Shown here: positions 1 through 6,662 of the stretch, one piece after another
Numbering within the stretch: position 1 is the stretch's first letter
Layout of the letters: every line of letters begins with the position of its first letter
Assembly (NCBI GenBank): GCA_002689565.1
Contig: NZGQ01000100.1
Location: 47,857-111,856 of the forward strand
Source of the DNA: Methanobacteriota archaeon
GTDB lineage: Archaea; Thermoplasmatota; Poseidoniia; Poseidoniales; Poseidoniaceae
Length of the DNA: 64,000 nt
Reading direction: 5' to 3'
Position numbers and translations under genes: made by a program
Notes under the pieces: model-generated
What the model was told of the DNA's origin: nothing
What the model saw: the letters and a program-made list of their open reading frames with translations, nothing else
Database searches by the model: none

Positions 1-1
1 C

Positions 2-229
2 CAAATGGCAAAAGATGAGTTAAAATTACGTGGTGTCCAATATGATTATATTGATCTTGCGGACATAGGTAAGACAGCTGCTGAAGTTACTGGTCGTAAA
101 GTTAAAACCGTTCCACAGATATATATTGAAGGGAAATATGTCGGTGGTTGGGAAGAACTACAAGCATACTTTAACAAGACCGTTATCGACAACGATGAAG
201 ATGACGAGTGTAGAGCGTGCGAAGGTTAG
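2..229 (+). CDS. Glutaredoxin, 5' end outside window
   Basis: Thiol-disulfide oxidoreductase that would supply electrons to ribonucleotide reductase. The reading frame is open to the left edge, so the start and the N-terminal CxxC active site lie outside the window. What is visible is the C-terminal two thirds: the TVPQ cis-proline motif, the IYIEGKYVGG strand and glycine pair that bind glutathione, then an acidic tail. It overlaps the next gene by 13 bases and lies two genes upstream of nrdB, matching the phage habit of keeping a glutaredoxin beside nrdA/nrdB. The internal ATG at 5 is probably not the start because the conserved N-terminus would be missing. Confidence 0.85.
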   Translation, partial: QMAKDELKLRGVQYDYIDLADIGKTAAEVTGRKVKTVPQIYIEGKYVGGWEELQAYFNKTVIDNDEDDECRACEG

Positions 230-963
230 TAATCTTTGGTGATAGTTATGTACAAGGTTGGAGAGGTAAGCCAGGCGATAGCACATTGTCTGAGATGCCG
301 TTTGGTAAGGTACTAGGTGAAAGTCTAGGTTGCGAGACGGTTCTTATCGGCCGAGCAGGTCACTCCAATCTTGCTATAATGGATGATGTTGTTCGATGGA
401 TTGAAGAAAAAGATACATCTAATGATGCATTCTTAGTTGTGTGGAGTGACATGGTAAGAATGACAGTTAGAGATCCTAATTGTGAGAACCATCGATTTAA
501 GGGTTGGGAATACCCATTATGGTTGAGGCACTATCCCGATAGTCCTGATCCATTCGATACAATGCATGATCCACAGTATGCACGACTACTAAGTATGAGT
601 TCTTACCATACAGTAAAAAATCTCTGTAAAGAGAAAAACATACCCTTACGGATGACTAACAGTATTGATCATCAAGGACTTATTGACAACTTTTTTGATA
701 CACAATTTAGGGGTTGGATACGTGAAGATGATCCAGATTACATAGAACCTAGTAATCACTGGAATACGTTATTCGATATTATATCTGGGACTTGGTTGAA
801 TAGAACAAAGAAACCGATTCCCCAAGAGTGGAGACAAATGCTCGGCAACGAGTCAACGAGAAATAAACGTTTCGTTACTGATTGTTGGCATCCCACGGAC
901 GAAGCAAACATATTAATAGCAAACACACTTGAGCCGTACATCAAGACAATATTAGAGGAATAA
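217..963 (+). CDS. SGNH/GDSL-family hydrolase-like protein
   Basis: Predicted 248-residue esterase-like enzyme of the SGNH fold. Block I is seen as GDSY at residues 8-11 with Ser10 as candidate nucleophile. Block V is seen as D222-x-x-H225 near the C-terminus. A glycine-containing GHSN segment near residue 48 could be block II; the block III Asn is not obvious. It starts at GTG, overlaps the glutaredoxin by 13 bases and abuts nrdB, so it is co-transcribed with nucleotide metabolism genes. Family members deacylate sugars, lipids or peptidoglycan; the substrate cannot be read here. It may serve the glycan genes downstream rather than nucleotide synthesis. Confidence 0.6.
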   Translation: MRRLVIFGDSYVQGWRGKPGDSTLSEMPFGKVLGESLGCETVLIGRAGHSNLAIMDDVVRWIEEKDTSNDAFLVVWSDMVRMTVRDPNCENHRFKGWEYPLWLRHYPDSPDPFDTMHDPQYARLLSMSSYHTVKNLCKEKNIPLRMTNSIDHQGLIDNFFDTQFRGWIREDDPDYIEPSNHWNTLFDIISGTWLNRTKKPIPQEWRQMLGNESTRNKRFVTDCWHPTDEANILIANTLEPYIKTILEE

Positions 964-1944
964 ATGGCATTACTAGAATTTTCAAAAACATACAAACCAT
1001 TCAAGTTTCCTTGGGCAGTAGAACTGACTAAGAAACATGAAGAGATTCACTGGGTAGAAGATGAGGCTGAACTCTCTGAAGATATCCAAGACTGGAGAAC
1101 AAAACTCTCTGAACAAGAAAAAGAATTTATCACCCAAGTACTACGATTGTTTACACAGTCAGATGTACAGGTGGGTGAGAACTATCACGAGTTACTAATC
1201 CCAAAGTTTAAGAACAATGAGATCCGTAACATGTTATCTTCATTTGCAAACCGTGAAGGTGTACACCAACGTGCATACGCACTATTGAATGATACACTTG
1301 GTTTACCTGATGAAGAACATCATGCCTTCCTTGAGTACAAAGAAATGGCAGACAAGATTGACTTTATGAAAGAGGGAGATATCAACTCGCATACTGGTCT
1401 TGCACTTGTACTGGCACAATCTGTATTTAATGAAGGTATGTCTTTATTCGCATCATTCGTGATGTTACTTAACTTCCAACGTTTCGGTAAGATGAAAGGT
1501 ATGGGTACAATTGTTGAGTGGTCTATACGTGACGAGACTATGCACGTACAGGGTAATGCGAAACTATTCCGTGAGTTCTGTGAAGAACATCCACGTATCG
1601 TAAATGATGAGTTGAAATCAAAGATCTATGAGATGGCAAAGAACGCTGTTAAGTTAGAAGATCGATTCATCAAACTTGCATATAAGTCTGGAGAAATCGA
1701 AGGTCTGACAGAAGCAGATGTAAAACAATACATCCGTCACATTGCAGATCGTAGACTCTTACAACTTGGTATGAAACCTAAATTCAAGGCAAAGGACAAT
1801 CCACTGCCATGGTTAGACTGGGTATTGAACGGTGCATCACATGATAACTTCTTTGAGAAAAGAGTTACCGAATATTCCGTAAATGGAATGGAAGGTGAAT
1901 GGGGATGGGAAGAGATGTTCAACACCGAGGTCGCTAATGCATGA
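964..1944 (+). CDS. nrdB: Ribonucleoside-diphosphate reductase, beta subunit (class I)
   Basis: The 326-residue radical-generating R2 subunit that, with NrdA, reduces ribonucleotides for phage DNA synthesis. Metal ligands align with E. coli R2 by spacing: Asp67, Glu98 and His101 (31 and 3 residues apart), then Glu157, Glu191 and His194 (34 and 3 apart). Tyr105, four residues after His101, matches the radical tyrosine Tyr122. These identical spacings make the call firm and suggest an active tyrosyl-radical enzyme. The gene starts at ATG directly after the SGNH gene stop; nrdA is presumably upstream of the window. Confidence 0.95.
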   Translation: MALLEFSKTYKPFKFPWAVELTKKHEEIHWVEDEAELSEDIQDWRTKLSEQEKEFITQVLRLFTQSDVQVGENYHELLIPKFKNNEIRNMLSSFANREGVHQRAYALLNDTLGLPDEEHHAFLEYKEMADKIDFMKEGDINSHTGLALVLAQSVFNEGMSLFASFVMLLNFQRFGKMKGMGTIVEWSIRDETMHVQGNAKLFREFCEEHPRIVNDELKSKIYEMAKNAVKLEDRFIKLAYKSGEIEGLTEADVKQYIRHIADRRLLQLGMKPKFKAKDNPLPWLDWVLNGASHDNFFEKRVTEYSVNGMEGEWGWEEMFNTEVANA

Positions 1945-2074
1945 ATTAGTTTGCGGTGTTTGTGACTGTATAACTGTGGTTCGAGAAGTGACGGCTACCG
2001 AAGAGGTGCCGTCATTTTGTCCAATGTGCGGTACGCCCTGTGATGTAGAAGAAGTGGAGTTAGATGAAGACTAG
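1937..2074 (+). CDS. Small zinc-ribbon protein
   Basis: A 45-residue protein with paired cysteine motifs (CGVCDC near the N-terminus and CPMCGTPC 20-odd residues later) that should bind one zinc ion, then an acidic tail. The ATG at 1937 overlaps the nrdB stop by 8 bases. A longer in-frame version starting at 1883 would run far inside nrdB and was not used. Such rubredoxin-like or zinc-ribbon peptides often accompany phage genes; the function is unknown. Confidence 0.65.
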   Translation: MHELVCGVCDCITVVREVTATEEVPSFCPMCGTPCDVEEVELDED

Positions 2075-2082
2075 ATAGTATC

Positions 2083-2535
2083 ATGACTTGGTATTATCAG
2101 AACGAAGAGTTTGAACCCGAAGAAAGTTTCCTTGAGGATTATCAAGGATTCGTATACCTATTGACTGATCAAAATGGTATGAAATATATCGGTAAGAAGT
2201 TCTTCTGGAAACCTAAGATTCTGCCTGTTACCAAAAAAAGAAAACGGAGACAGAGAACCAGAGTCCAGTCAGACTGGAGAGATTACTACGGATCTTCAGC
2301 TGAAGTTAAACTGTTGATCGAACGAGGGGATGCAACGTTCCAACGTGAGATACTGAGACTATGTCGTACCAAAGGGGAGTGTTCCTACTTTGAGGCAAAG
2401 TATCAGTTTGAACATGATGTACTATTACGTGATGATTACTATAATGCCTTTATCGGATGTAAGATCCACGGTAAACACCTACCCAAAGACCTAGAACCAG
2501 AATCGAAAGATTGGTCACGTTCTCTATTCCCTTAG
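2083..2535 (+). CDS. GIY-YIG-like nuclease-fold protein
   Basis: A 150-residue protein with a GIY-YIG-type catalytic core: GFVY at 22-25, YIG at 35-37, Arg66 in the DWRDYYGSS segment, Glu104 in CSYFEAKYQ and Asn121. These correspond in order to the two tyrosines, arginine, metal-binding glutamate and asparagine of the fold. A very basic loop at about 51-60 may bind nucleic acid. No DNA-recognition domain follows, so it is smaller than T4 Seg homing endonucleases. It could be a free-standing endonuclease or a repair/recombination factor. It is the last gene of the nrdB operon, followed by a promoter. Confidence 0.65.
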   Translation: MTWYYQNEEFEPEESFLEDYQGFVYLLTDQNGMKYIGKKFFWKPKILPVTKKRKRRQRTRVQSDWRDYYGSSAEVKLLIERGDATFQREILRLCRTKGECSYFEAKYQFEHDVLLRDDYYNAFIGCKIHGKHLPKDLEPESKDWSRSLFP

Positions 2536-2537
2536 AC

Positions 2538-2566
2538 TTGACTTTTATTGCCTGATCTGTCATAAT
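2538..2566 (+). promoter_or_regulatory. Sigma70-type promoter
   Basis: TTGACT at 2538-2543, 17-base spacer, CATAAT at 2561-2566. The transcribed leader starts ACTTGTATTCAAAATGAGAG, nearly the same as behind the promoters at 5271 and 27364, which supports the call. It serves the small gene at 2599. Confidence 0.6.
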
Positions 2567-2598
2567 ACACTTGTATTCAAAATGAGAGATAAAAAGTT

Positions 2599-2751
2599 AT
2601 GTATGTTTATTTGATCCGTTCGTTAGAAAATGATGAGTTAGTTACCGAGAAGAAGTTTGAACGTATTGTTGAGGCACTTAATTACCGTGCAAAACTTGAC
2701 CAAACTTACACTGCGTGGATTGACTGTAAATTTATTCCAGAAAACGCTTGA
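2599..2751 (+). CDS. Small hypothetical protein, 50 residues
   Basis: Starts MYVYLIRSLENDELV and ends just inside the next promoter: its stop codon TGA overlaps the -35 box TTGACA at 2748-2753. The product is a mixed alpha/beta peptide (YVYLIRS strand, KKFERIVEALNYRAK helix, WIDCKFI strand), so it looks folded rather than random. The gene stands alone between two promoters. I do not recognise a family. Confidence 0.6.
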   Translation: MYVYLIRSLENDELVTEKKFERIVEALNYRAKLDQTYTAWIDCKFIPENA

Positions 2752-2776
2752 CATTTACTGTTGAATGTAATATAAT
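2748..2776 (+). promoter_or_regulatory. Strong sigma70-type early promoter
   Basis: TTGACA, exactly 17 bases, TATAAT, preceded by AGAAAACGC. Both boxes are perfect consensus. The leader carries AATTGAGAGAGGTATTT, which contains the ribosome binding site of the gene at 2805 and recurs behind the promoters at 6600 and 27936. Confidence 0.85.
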
Positions 2777-2804
2777 GTTTACTTAATTGAGAGAGGTATT
2801 TATT

Positions 2805-2999
2805 ATGCAAGATCTAAAAAGAGTGATCAAATCCCACATGGAGAAGGCAATCGCCAATCCACAAAACATCTTCCCTAATGGGGACATCAACTGGAACTTC
2901 GTGGACGCTGATACGTTCATGGCGTTAAACCCTGTCAACGAGACCGTTGATTATTACTACCAATTGTTTGATGAGATAGCTGAGGAGTTAGTTACGTGA
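2805..2999 (+). CDS. Small hypothetical protein, 64 residues
   Basis: First gene of a chain of small genes behind the 2748 promoter. The ATG at 2805 is preceded by GAGAGAGGTATTTATT, the same translation start context as the genes at 6663 and 27997; the in-frame TTG at 2787 lies upstream of this site and was rejected. The product is a helical, mildly acidic protein (MQDLKRVIKSHMEKAI). It overlaps the next start by 4 bases. No family recognised. Confidence 0.65.
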   Translation: MQDLKRVIKSHMEKAIANPQNIFPNGDINWNFVDADTFMALNPVNETVDYYYQLFDEIAEELVT

Positions 3000-3148
3000 A
3001 AGATGTAGTGTATTACGTTGTTGAGATAAAAGAGGATAAGAGTCAAGTGTTGCACAACTTCCCTTGTTTTCCTACTGAGAGTGAAGCGGAACTTTGGGCA
3101 ATAGAGAATCAGATAACAGTTTTTCAAGTAGTCGAGTTTGAGGTATAA
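2996..3148 (+). CDS. Small hypothetical protein, 50 residues
   Basis: GTG start overlapping the previous stop (GTGA), reading KDVVYYVVEIKED and ending EVVEFEV-like strands. The content looks like a small beta-rich fold with a central helix (ESEAELWAIEN). Translational coupling to the upstream gene is likely. No recognisable family. Confidence 0.55.
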   Translation: MKDVVYYVVEIKEDKSQVLHNFPCFPTESEAELWAIENQITVFQVVEFEV

Positions 3149-3150
3149 TT

Positions 3151-3336
3151 ATGATTAGAATGGCAATTGGTATTTTTATTTTGTTTGGTGCGGTCGGGTA
3201 TGAAGATATGATGATCGAAATGAATCAACACACTCCGTTACTACCTTTCCTAATCAAGGCGACAATCGGTATTGCCCTTGTTGGTTGGGGTGTTCATGAC
3301 CTAAAAGAAAAAGGTGCTTTTGATGACAACTACTAA
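3151..3336 (+). CDS. Small membrane protein with two transmembrane segments
   Basis: A 61-residue protein with one hydrophobic stretch at about residues 3-17 (MAIGIFILFGAVGY) and a second at about 31-49 (LLPFLIKATIGIALVGWGV), linked by a short acidic loop, with a charged C-terminus. It should sit in the host inner membrane. It is a member of the early small-gene chain; the next gene starts inside its 3' end. Function unknown. Small early membrane proteins of phages often alter host physiology. Confidence 0.6.
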   Translation: MIRMAIGIFILFGAVGYEDMMIEMNQHTPLLPFLIKATIGIALVGWGVHDLKEKGAFDDNY

Positions 3337-3496
3337 TGTGTTGAATCCAATGTTGATCCAGAATCTCGCAGAACGATATATACATATGCCCGAGAATCCA
3401 GATTGGACAGGATTACAAGACGCTTTGAAATCCACTGGTGCTGACTCCACCGAAGTGTTCGAGGCGATGAATGCAATTCGAGAGGGAGACTATTAA
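3323..3496 (+). CDS. Small hypothetical protein, 57 residues
   Basis: Starts MTTTNVLNPMLIQNLAERY and is helical, with a central MPENPDWTGLQDAL segment. The ATG at 3323 overlaps the end of the membrane protein gene by 14 bases; a GTG at 3314 gives three extra residues. It shares its last base with the next ATG (TAATG). No family recognised. Confidence 0.55.
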   Translation: MTTTNVLNPMLIQNLAERYIHMPENPDWTGLQDALKSTGADSTEVFEAMNAIREGDY

Positions 3497-3747
3497 TGTC
3501 TTTTGAAATCAAACAAGAGTTTTTAACTCATGCATCTGAGATCGTACATATTGACTATGAACGTGGTTACGTTCTGTCTATGACTGAGATCGAAGATCCA
3601 GAGGAGTTCACCAAATACTGGTGGCAAGTGACCACCGCAGAAGGTGATCAATTTTATGATGAAATGAGACACTATACCTATCAACCTAACTTGACTCATG
3701 TCTTGTCGGGTGTAGAGAATTTGTTTCTAAAACAGGATAACCAATGA
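3496..3747 (+). CDS. Hypothetical protein, 83 residues
   Basis: Reads MSFEIKQEFLTHASEIVHIDYERG and is rich in beta-forming and aromatic residues (YWWQVTTAEGDQFYDEM). Its ATG shares a base with the upstream stop and its stop overlaps the next ATG, so it sits mid-operon. Conserved-looking but not identifiable by eye. Confidence 0.6.
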   Translation: MSFEIKQEFLTHASEIVHIDYERGYVLSMTEIEDPEEFTKYWWQVTTAEGDQFYDEMRHYTYQPNLTHVLSGVENLFLKQDNQ

Positions 3748-4283
3748 ATATATTTCACCTAGATAACGATCCAGTTAAAGCCGCACAAATGATGTGTGAT
3801 AAACATGTGGTCAAAATGATTGTCGAATACGCTCAGTTGATGTCAACTGCACATCGTGTTCTAGATGGAGAAGAGTATTACGACAAGACCAAGAATGGTC
3901 GTAAGATCAAACGATGGAAACTAGAACCTACTGCACAAGAACAACTCTTGTACAAAGCATCCCATGTAAACCATCCGTCCAACATATGGACTCGTAAGTC
4001 TAACGACAACTATCGTTGGTTGTACAAACACTTCCGTGCATTGTGTACTGAGTACACCAGACGTTACGGTAAGATTCACATGACCGAAGAGAAACTGAGT
4101 GGTCAATTGTGGTTCTCGCCCAGAAACATCGATCAGTTCACCCCCCTCACAGAGTTCGCACAGGCGATGCCAGATTCGTGTAAGACGGACGATCCTGTTC
4201 AAGCATACCGTCAGTACTACGTTCAAGAAAAGAAGTACATGGCAAAGTGGACTAACCGTGAAGTACCTAGTTGGTTTGTGTGA
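3744..4283 (+). CDS. Pyrimidine-dimer glycosylase-like protein (PF03013-like)
   Basis: The N-terminus MNIFHLDNDPVKAAQMMCDK followed by HVVKMIVEYAQLMSTAHR has the pattern DPxKAAxxxCDKHVVKMxxExAQLxSTAHR, which I associate with phage members of the Pyr_excise family related to T4 DenV. The 179-residue length is longer than DenV (138). If active it would cut the N-glycosidic bond at UV dimers and start repair; many marine members have never been tested. The C-terminus is aromatic and basic, ending WTNREVPSWF. It overlaps neighbours on both sides by 4 bases. Confidence 0.55.
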   Translation: MNIFHLDNDPVKAAQMMCDKHVVKMIVEYAQLMSTAHRVLDGEEYYDKTKNGRKIKRWKLEPTAQEQLLYKASHVNHPSNIWTRKSNDNYRWLYKHFRALCTEYTRRYGKIHMTEEKLSGQLWFSPRNIDQFTPLTEFAQAMPDSCKTDDPVQAYRQYYVQEKKYMAKWTNREVPSWFV

Positions 4284-4411
4284 AATTACTGTTGACAAAA
4301 ATCTTCTTTATTTTATGGTTGGGTTTGTCAGTAGATAATCAAGACGATCTATATGGAGTCATGGGTTCACTTAGACGTATGGAAGAATGTAGGAAACTAG
4401 TTACTTTATGA
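4280..4411 (+). CDS. Small protein with hydrophobic N-terminus
   Basis: A 43-residue frame starting GTG in the stop of the previous gene and ending in the ATG of the following glycosyltransferase (ATGA). The N-terminus KLLLTKIFFILWLGLS looks like a signal or membrane anchor. Exact 4-base coupling at both ends argues it is real. Function unknown. Confidence 0.5.
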   Translation: MKLLLTKIFFILWLGLSVDNQDDLYGVMGSLRRMEECRKLVTL

Positions 4412-5256
4412 ATCTAATATATCAATACTGGCAAGGAGAACTAAACGATCACATCTTGTTCGGAAGGGACAGGATGAAAGCGTATGCCCAGAGTATTGGT
4501 GCAGACTACATCTTTGAACACAATCCAGACTTTCTAAAAGAATATTATGACATCTCTGTTGGGGAGATGGATCACTTCTTTTCCGCATTGAAACCCATAT
4601 TCTATAAAGAGTATGACGAAAAGTATGACACTATTATGTTTGCGGATATGGATATCATTCCTTCGAATCATATGTATGACGGTTTGTATGACGTTTTTGA
4701 TGAACTAGGAAACGCTGAAGTGGGTATCGTTCCAGAGTTATGGGAGAACCATACGATCCACGAAGGATGGGCCAAGAAACTAGATGCGTGGACAGAGACG
4801 TGTGAGAGAATGGGCGCCAAGTTTCCCAAGTATAAAGGTCATGCAATGTCACTCAACTCTGGTGTTGTCTTATATTCAAAACGAATCAGACAACGTGCCA
4901 TAGAAGAGAAGTGGATGGATCTACTATCCTACAAATCCATGTGTTGCGAATTAGACACATACTTCGTTACCGATCAGCCATATATTCAATATATGTTATA
5001 TAAGAACAATGCAGATATAAAGTTCCTAGATCAGACTTGGAACGGACATCTATGTTCTGAACTTCTACACGATGGTCTGAAATACATCGTCAAACATCTG
5101 GACTATCGTCCACCCGCTACAAAATTCAACCATATGAGAACACATGGAATCGAATTAATTTCAACTTTAGATTACCATAAAATCGCAAATTCCTCGGAAG
5201 CGCAGTGGCCACACGACTTTCGAACTGGTAGATATCTCACAAAAAACTTAAAATAA
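4408..5256 (+). CDS. Glycosyltransferase, GT-A fold (GT8-like)
   Basis: A 282-residue cytosolic enzyme predicted to move a sugar from a nucleotide sugar to an unknown acceptor. The metal-binding DxD is Asp80-Met-Asp82 in the hydrophobic strand IMFADMDIIPS. Further GT-A signs are LNSGVVLYSK in the middle, the acidic TDQPYIQYML segment and a late KFNHMRTHG motif that fits the C-terminal metal/nucleotide-contact histidine. It ends this operon; the next promoter starts 14 bases after the stop. It is a distant paralogue of the enzymes at 10526, 11383 and 17979. Confidence 0.8.
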   Translation: MNLIYQYWQGELNDHILFGRDRMKAYAQSIGADYIFEHNPDFLKEYYDISVGEMDHFFSALKPIFYKEYDEKYDTIMFADMDIIPSNHMYDGLYDVFDELGNAEVGIVPELWENHTIHEGWAKKLDAWTETCERMGAKFPKYKGHAMSLNSGVVLYSKRIRQRAIEEKWMDLLSYKSMCCELDTYFVTDQPYIQYMLYKNNADIKFLDQTWNGHLCSELLHDGLKYIVKHLDYRPPATKFNHMRTHGIELISTLDYHKIANSSEAQWPHDFRTGRYLTKNLK

Positions 5257-5270
5257 TTTCAAGAAAACGC

Positions 5271-5299
5271 TTGACATTTCTTGCCGTACCCTTTATAAT
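5271..5299 (+). promoter_or_regulatory. Strong sigma70-type early promoter
   Basis: TTGACA, 17 bases, TATAAT, preceded by ATTTCAAGAAAACGC, identical to the upstream half of the promoter at 6600. The leader ACTTGTATTGAGAATGAGAA repeats that of the promoters at 2538 and 27364 and leads into AAGGAGAGAG, the ribosome binding site for 5333. Confidence 0.85.
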
Positions 5300-5332
5300 A
5301 CTTGTATTGAGAATGAGAAAGGAGAGAGAAAT

Positions 5333-5401
5333 ATGAAGGATTATGATTTTTTGACTGGACTGGCGATGATGCTGTTCCCATTTATTGTGAGGTTGATATG
5401 A
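5333..5401 (+). CDS. Leader-sized membrane peptide, 22 residues
   Basis: Begins ATG after a very strong AAGGAGAGAG ribosome binding site and ends by ATGA overlap with the next gene. The product is almost entirely hydrophobic after MKDYDF (LTGLAMMLFPFIVRLI), a single membrane span. It is the first reading frame after a strong promoter, so it should be made in quantity. It could be a real micropeptide or a translational leader for 5398. Confidence 0.5.
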   Translation: MKDYDFLTGLAMMLFPFIVRLI

Positions 5402-5673
5402 TTACGAATGTTATTGCACTGAGATCAAATGAAGATCTTGTTGAATTTAGAAACTATGTTCTGTCGTTCTATGCATACGATGGAATTTATCCAATTGAAG
5501 CTTTGACTGTTGCGAAAGTAGAATCCGCAATTCAAGACTACATCAAGTTAGTTGTTTCAGAAAAGAACCACTTCGAGTGGGGTTACGGTGACTCGATCGA
5601 TAGAGAAAGAGTTAGAGATCTTTTGTTGAAAGATTACCATATCATGAAAATGTTAAGTGAGGTGTCAAAATGA
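5398..5673 (+). CDS. Hypothetical protein, 91 residues
   Basis: Helical protein starting MITNVIALRSNEDLVEFRNY and ending with a charged helix (RERVRDLLLKDYHIMKMLSEV). It is coupled to the micropeptide upstream and to 5670 downstream by 4-base overlaps. Probably soluble. No family recognised. Confidence 0.65.
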   Translation: MITNVIALRSNEDLVEFRNYVLSFYAYDGIYPIEALTVAKVESAIQDYIKLVVSEKNHFEWGYGDSIDRERVRDLLLKDYHIMKMLSEVSK

Positions 5674-5966
5674 GTTTTGCAACTAATCCAAAAAATGCCG
5701 TGACGTATGTATCTGATCCGTCACATTCGTATCTAAAAGTTCCAGTCGCACTGGTTGAGAAGTTAGATTTCGCAAACAAGATTTCAGAGTATTCTTTTTT
5801 CAATGACAAGTTTGTCTGGTTGGAAGAAGACTGCGATATGGCGTTATTCTTTAACGCACTGGATGAGAAGTTCCTTCCAGAACCAATCATCTATACACAA
5901 ACATTGGAGGATCAGGCACCGTTTAGGTTGTACCCTAGATTCTCTGCAAAGTCATGGGAGGAATAA
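5670..5966 (+). CDS. Hypothetical protein, 98 residues
   Basis: Reads MSFATNPKNAVTYVSDPSHS and carries a mix of strands and helices (VPVALVEKLDFANKISEYSFF) with several tryptophan and phenylalanine residues. A second frame across 5803-6033 is a shadow. Overlaps both neighbours, so it is mid-operon. Unknown function. Confidence 0.65.
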   Translation: MSFATNPKNAVTYVSDPSHSYLKVPVALVEKLDFANKISEYSFFNDKFVWLEEDCDMALFFNALDEKFLPEPIIYTQTLEDQAPFRLYPRFSAKSWEE

Positions 5967-6085
5967 TGGCAAGAATCGAAGTGGTGATCACTCTACTCAA
6001 AGAATTGATGGAAGTGGTCGAAGAACAAAATGAAACGATCGACAGACTATTTGCGCTAGTTGATCAAATTGATAACAGAGTTTAA
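5966..6085 (+). CDS. Small coiled-coil protein, 39 residues
   Basis: Starts at ATG sharing a base with the previous stop. The sequence MARIEVVITLLKELMEVVEE and its continuation has hydrophobic residues every three to four positions, a single amphipathic helix likely to dimerise. Followed 14 bases later by the next gene. Too short for family assignment. Confidence 0.5.
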   Translation: MARIEVVITLLKELMEVVEEQNETIDRLFALVDQIDNRV

Positions 6086-6099
6086 TTAGGAGATATATT

Positions 6100-6453
6100 A
6101 TGGGAATTCACGTAACTACTTACAGACAGGCACCTTACGGTGATCCGTTCTTTGATAACATGGACTGCACCGCTGGTGGTGAGTCATCTTACTGTAAAGG
6201 TTTCACTGTGGTAAACGCAGAAGGGCCTTTCGAACCGTGCGAAGATTATCCAGCTGCTGAGTTGGTAATGGCAGAACCGATCGGAGGTAGAAAAATCCTC
6301 AGATTGATTCCAGAGTCTAAGAAAGACAAGTGGACAATGTTCGGTGGTAACTACGCTGGTACTTCAGATTCAAGGTTCTCAAGACTTTGTGACGAACTAC
6401 TTGGCGGTACTTTCTACGGTGCGGTCGCAATCCACGACAGAGTCGAGGGTTAA
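6100..6453 (+). CDS. Hypothetical protein, 117 residues
   Basis: Starts MGIHVTTYRQAPYGDPFFDN after TTAGGAGATATATT, a good ribosome binding site. Rich in glycine and aromatic residues with three cysteines, and ends GTFYGAVAIHDRVEG. It looks like a compact globular protein. It is the last gene before a hairpin at 6532 and a new promoter at 6600. No family recognised. Confidence 0.65.
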   Translation: MGIHVTTYRQAPYGDPFFDNMDCTAGGESSYCKGFTVVNAEGPFEPCEDYPAAELVMAEPIGGRKILRLIPESKKDKWTMFGGNYAGTSDSRFSRLCDELLGGTFYGAVAIHDRVEG

Positions 6454-6531
6454 TGAACAGTCTGATTTTCCCACAGGCGTGGAGGTTTGAACAGACTCTA
6501 AACAACAAAACCAATAATTGCAAGGCATTTT

Positions 6532-6562
6532 CCCAGTTTACGCCTACCAACCATAAACTGGG
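6532..6562 (+). terminator. Probable intergenic terminator hairpin
   Basis: Perfect 9-base stem CCCAGTTTA / TAAACTGGG with a 13-base loop, followed by CCTATTTAAA. The downstream T tract is weak, so it may be a weak terminator or an mRNA-stabilising hairpin. It lies between the end of the 5333-6453 operon and the promoter at 6600, and disrupts any coding claim for the frame at 6453-6638. Confidence 0.55.
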
Positions 6563-6573
6563 CCTATTTAAAA

Positions 6574-6594
6574 TTCTTGAAATTATTTCAAGAA
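6574..6594 (+). promoter_or_regulatory. Perfect palindrome abutting a promoter (possible operator)
   Basis: TTCTTGAAAT, one base, ATTTCAAGAA: a 10-base perfect inverted repeat ending five bases before the -35 box at 6600. The right half and spacing recur upstream of the 5271 promoter, where the left half has one mismatch over the inner eight bases. It could bind a dimeric regulator or act as an upstream promoter element. Confidence 0.45.
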
Positions 6595-6599
6595 AACGC

Positions 6600-6628
6600 T
6601 TGACAAAACATGCCTCACTAGTTATAAT
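6600..6628 (+). promoter_or_regulatory. Strong sigma70-type early promoter
   Basis: TTGACA, 17 bases, TATAAT, preceded by CAAGAAAACGC. The leader contains AATTGAGAGAGGTATTTTT before the ATG at 6663, the same leader type as behind the 2748 promoter. Confidence 0.85.
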
Positions 6629-6662
6629 GGGTATGTAATTAATTGAGAGAGGTATTTTTATT

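Noticed and set aside
4290..4320. TTGACA followed by TATGGT as promoter for the glycosyltransferase at 4408
   Set aside because: Poor -10, spacing 16, and lies in a coupled gene chain that already has a promoter.
6453..6638. 61-codon plus-strand frame after the 6100 gene
   Set aside because: It spans a 9-base terminator-like hairpin, a palindrome and a full promoter, has low-complexity codon content and ends in the leader of the next gene.
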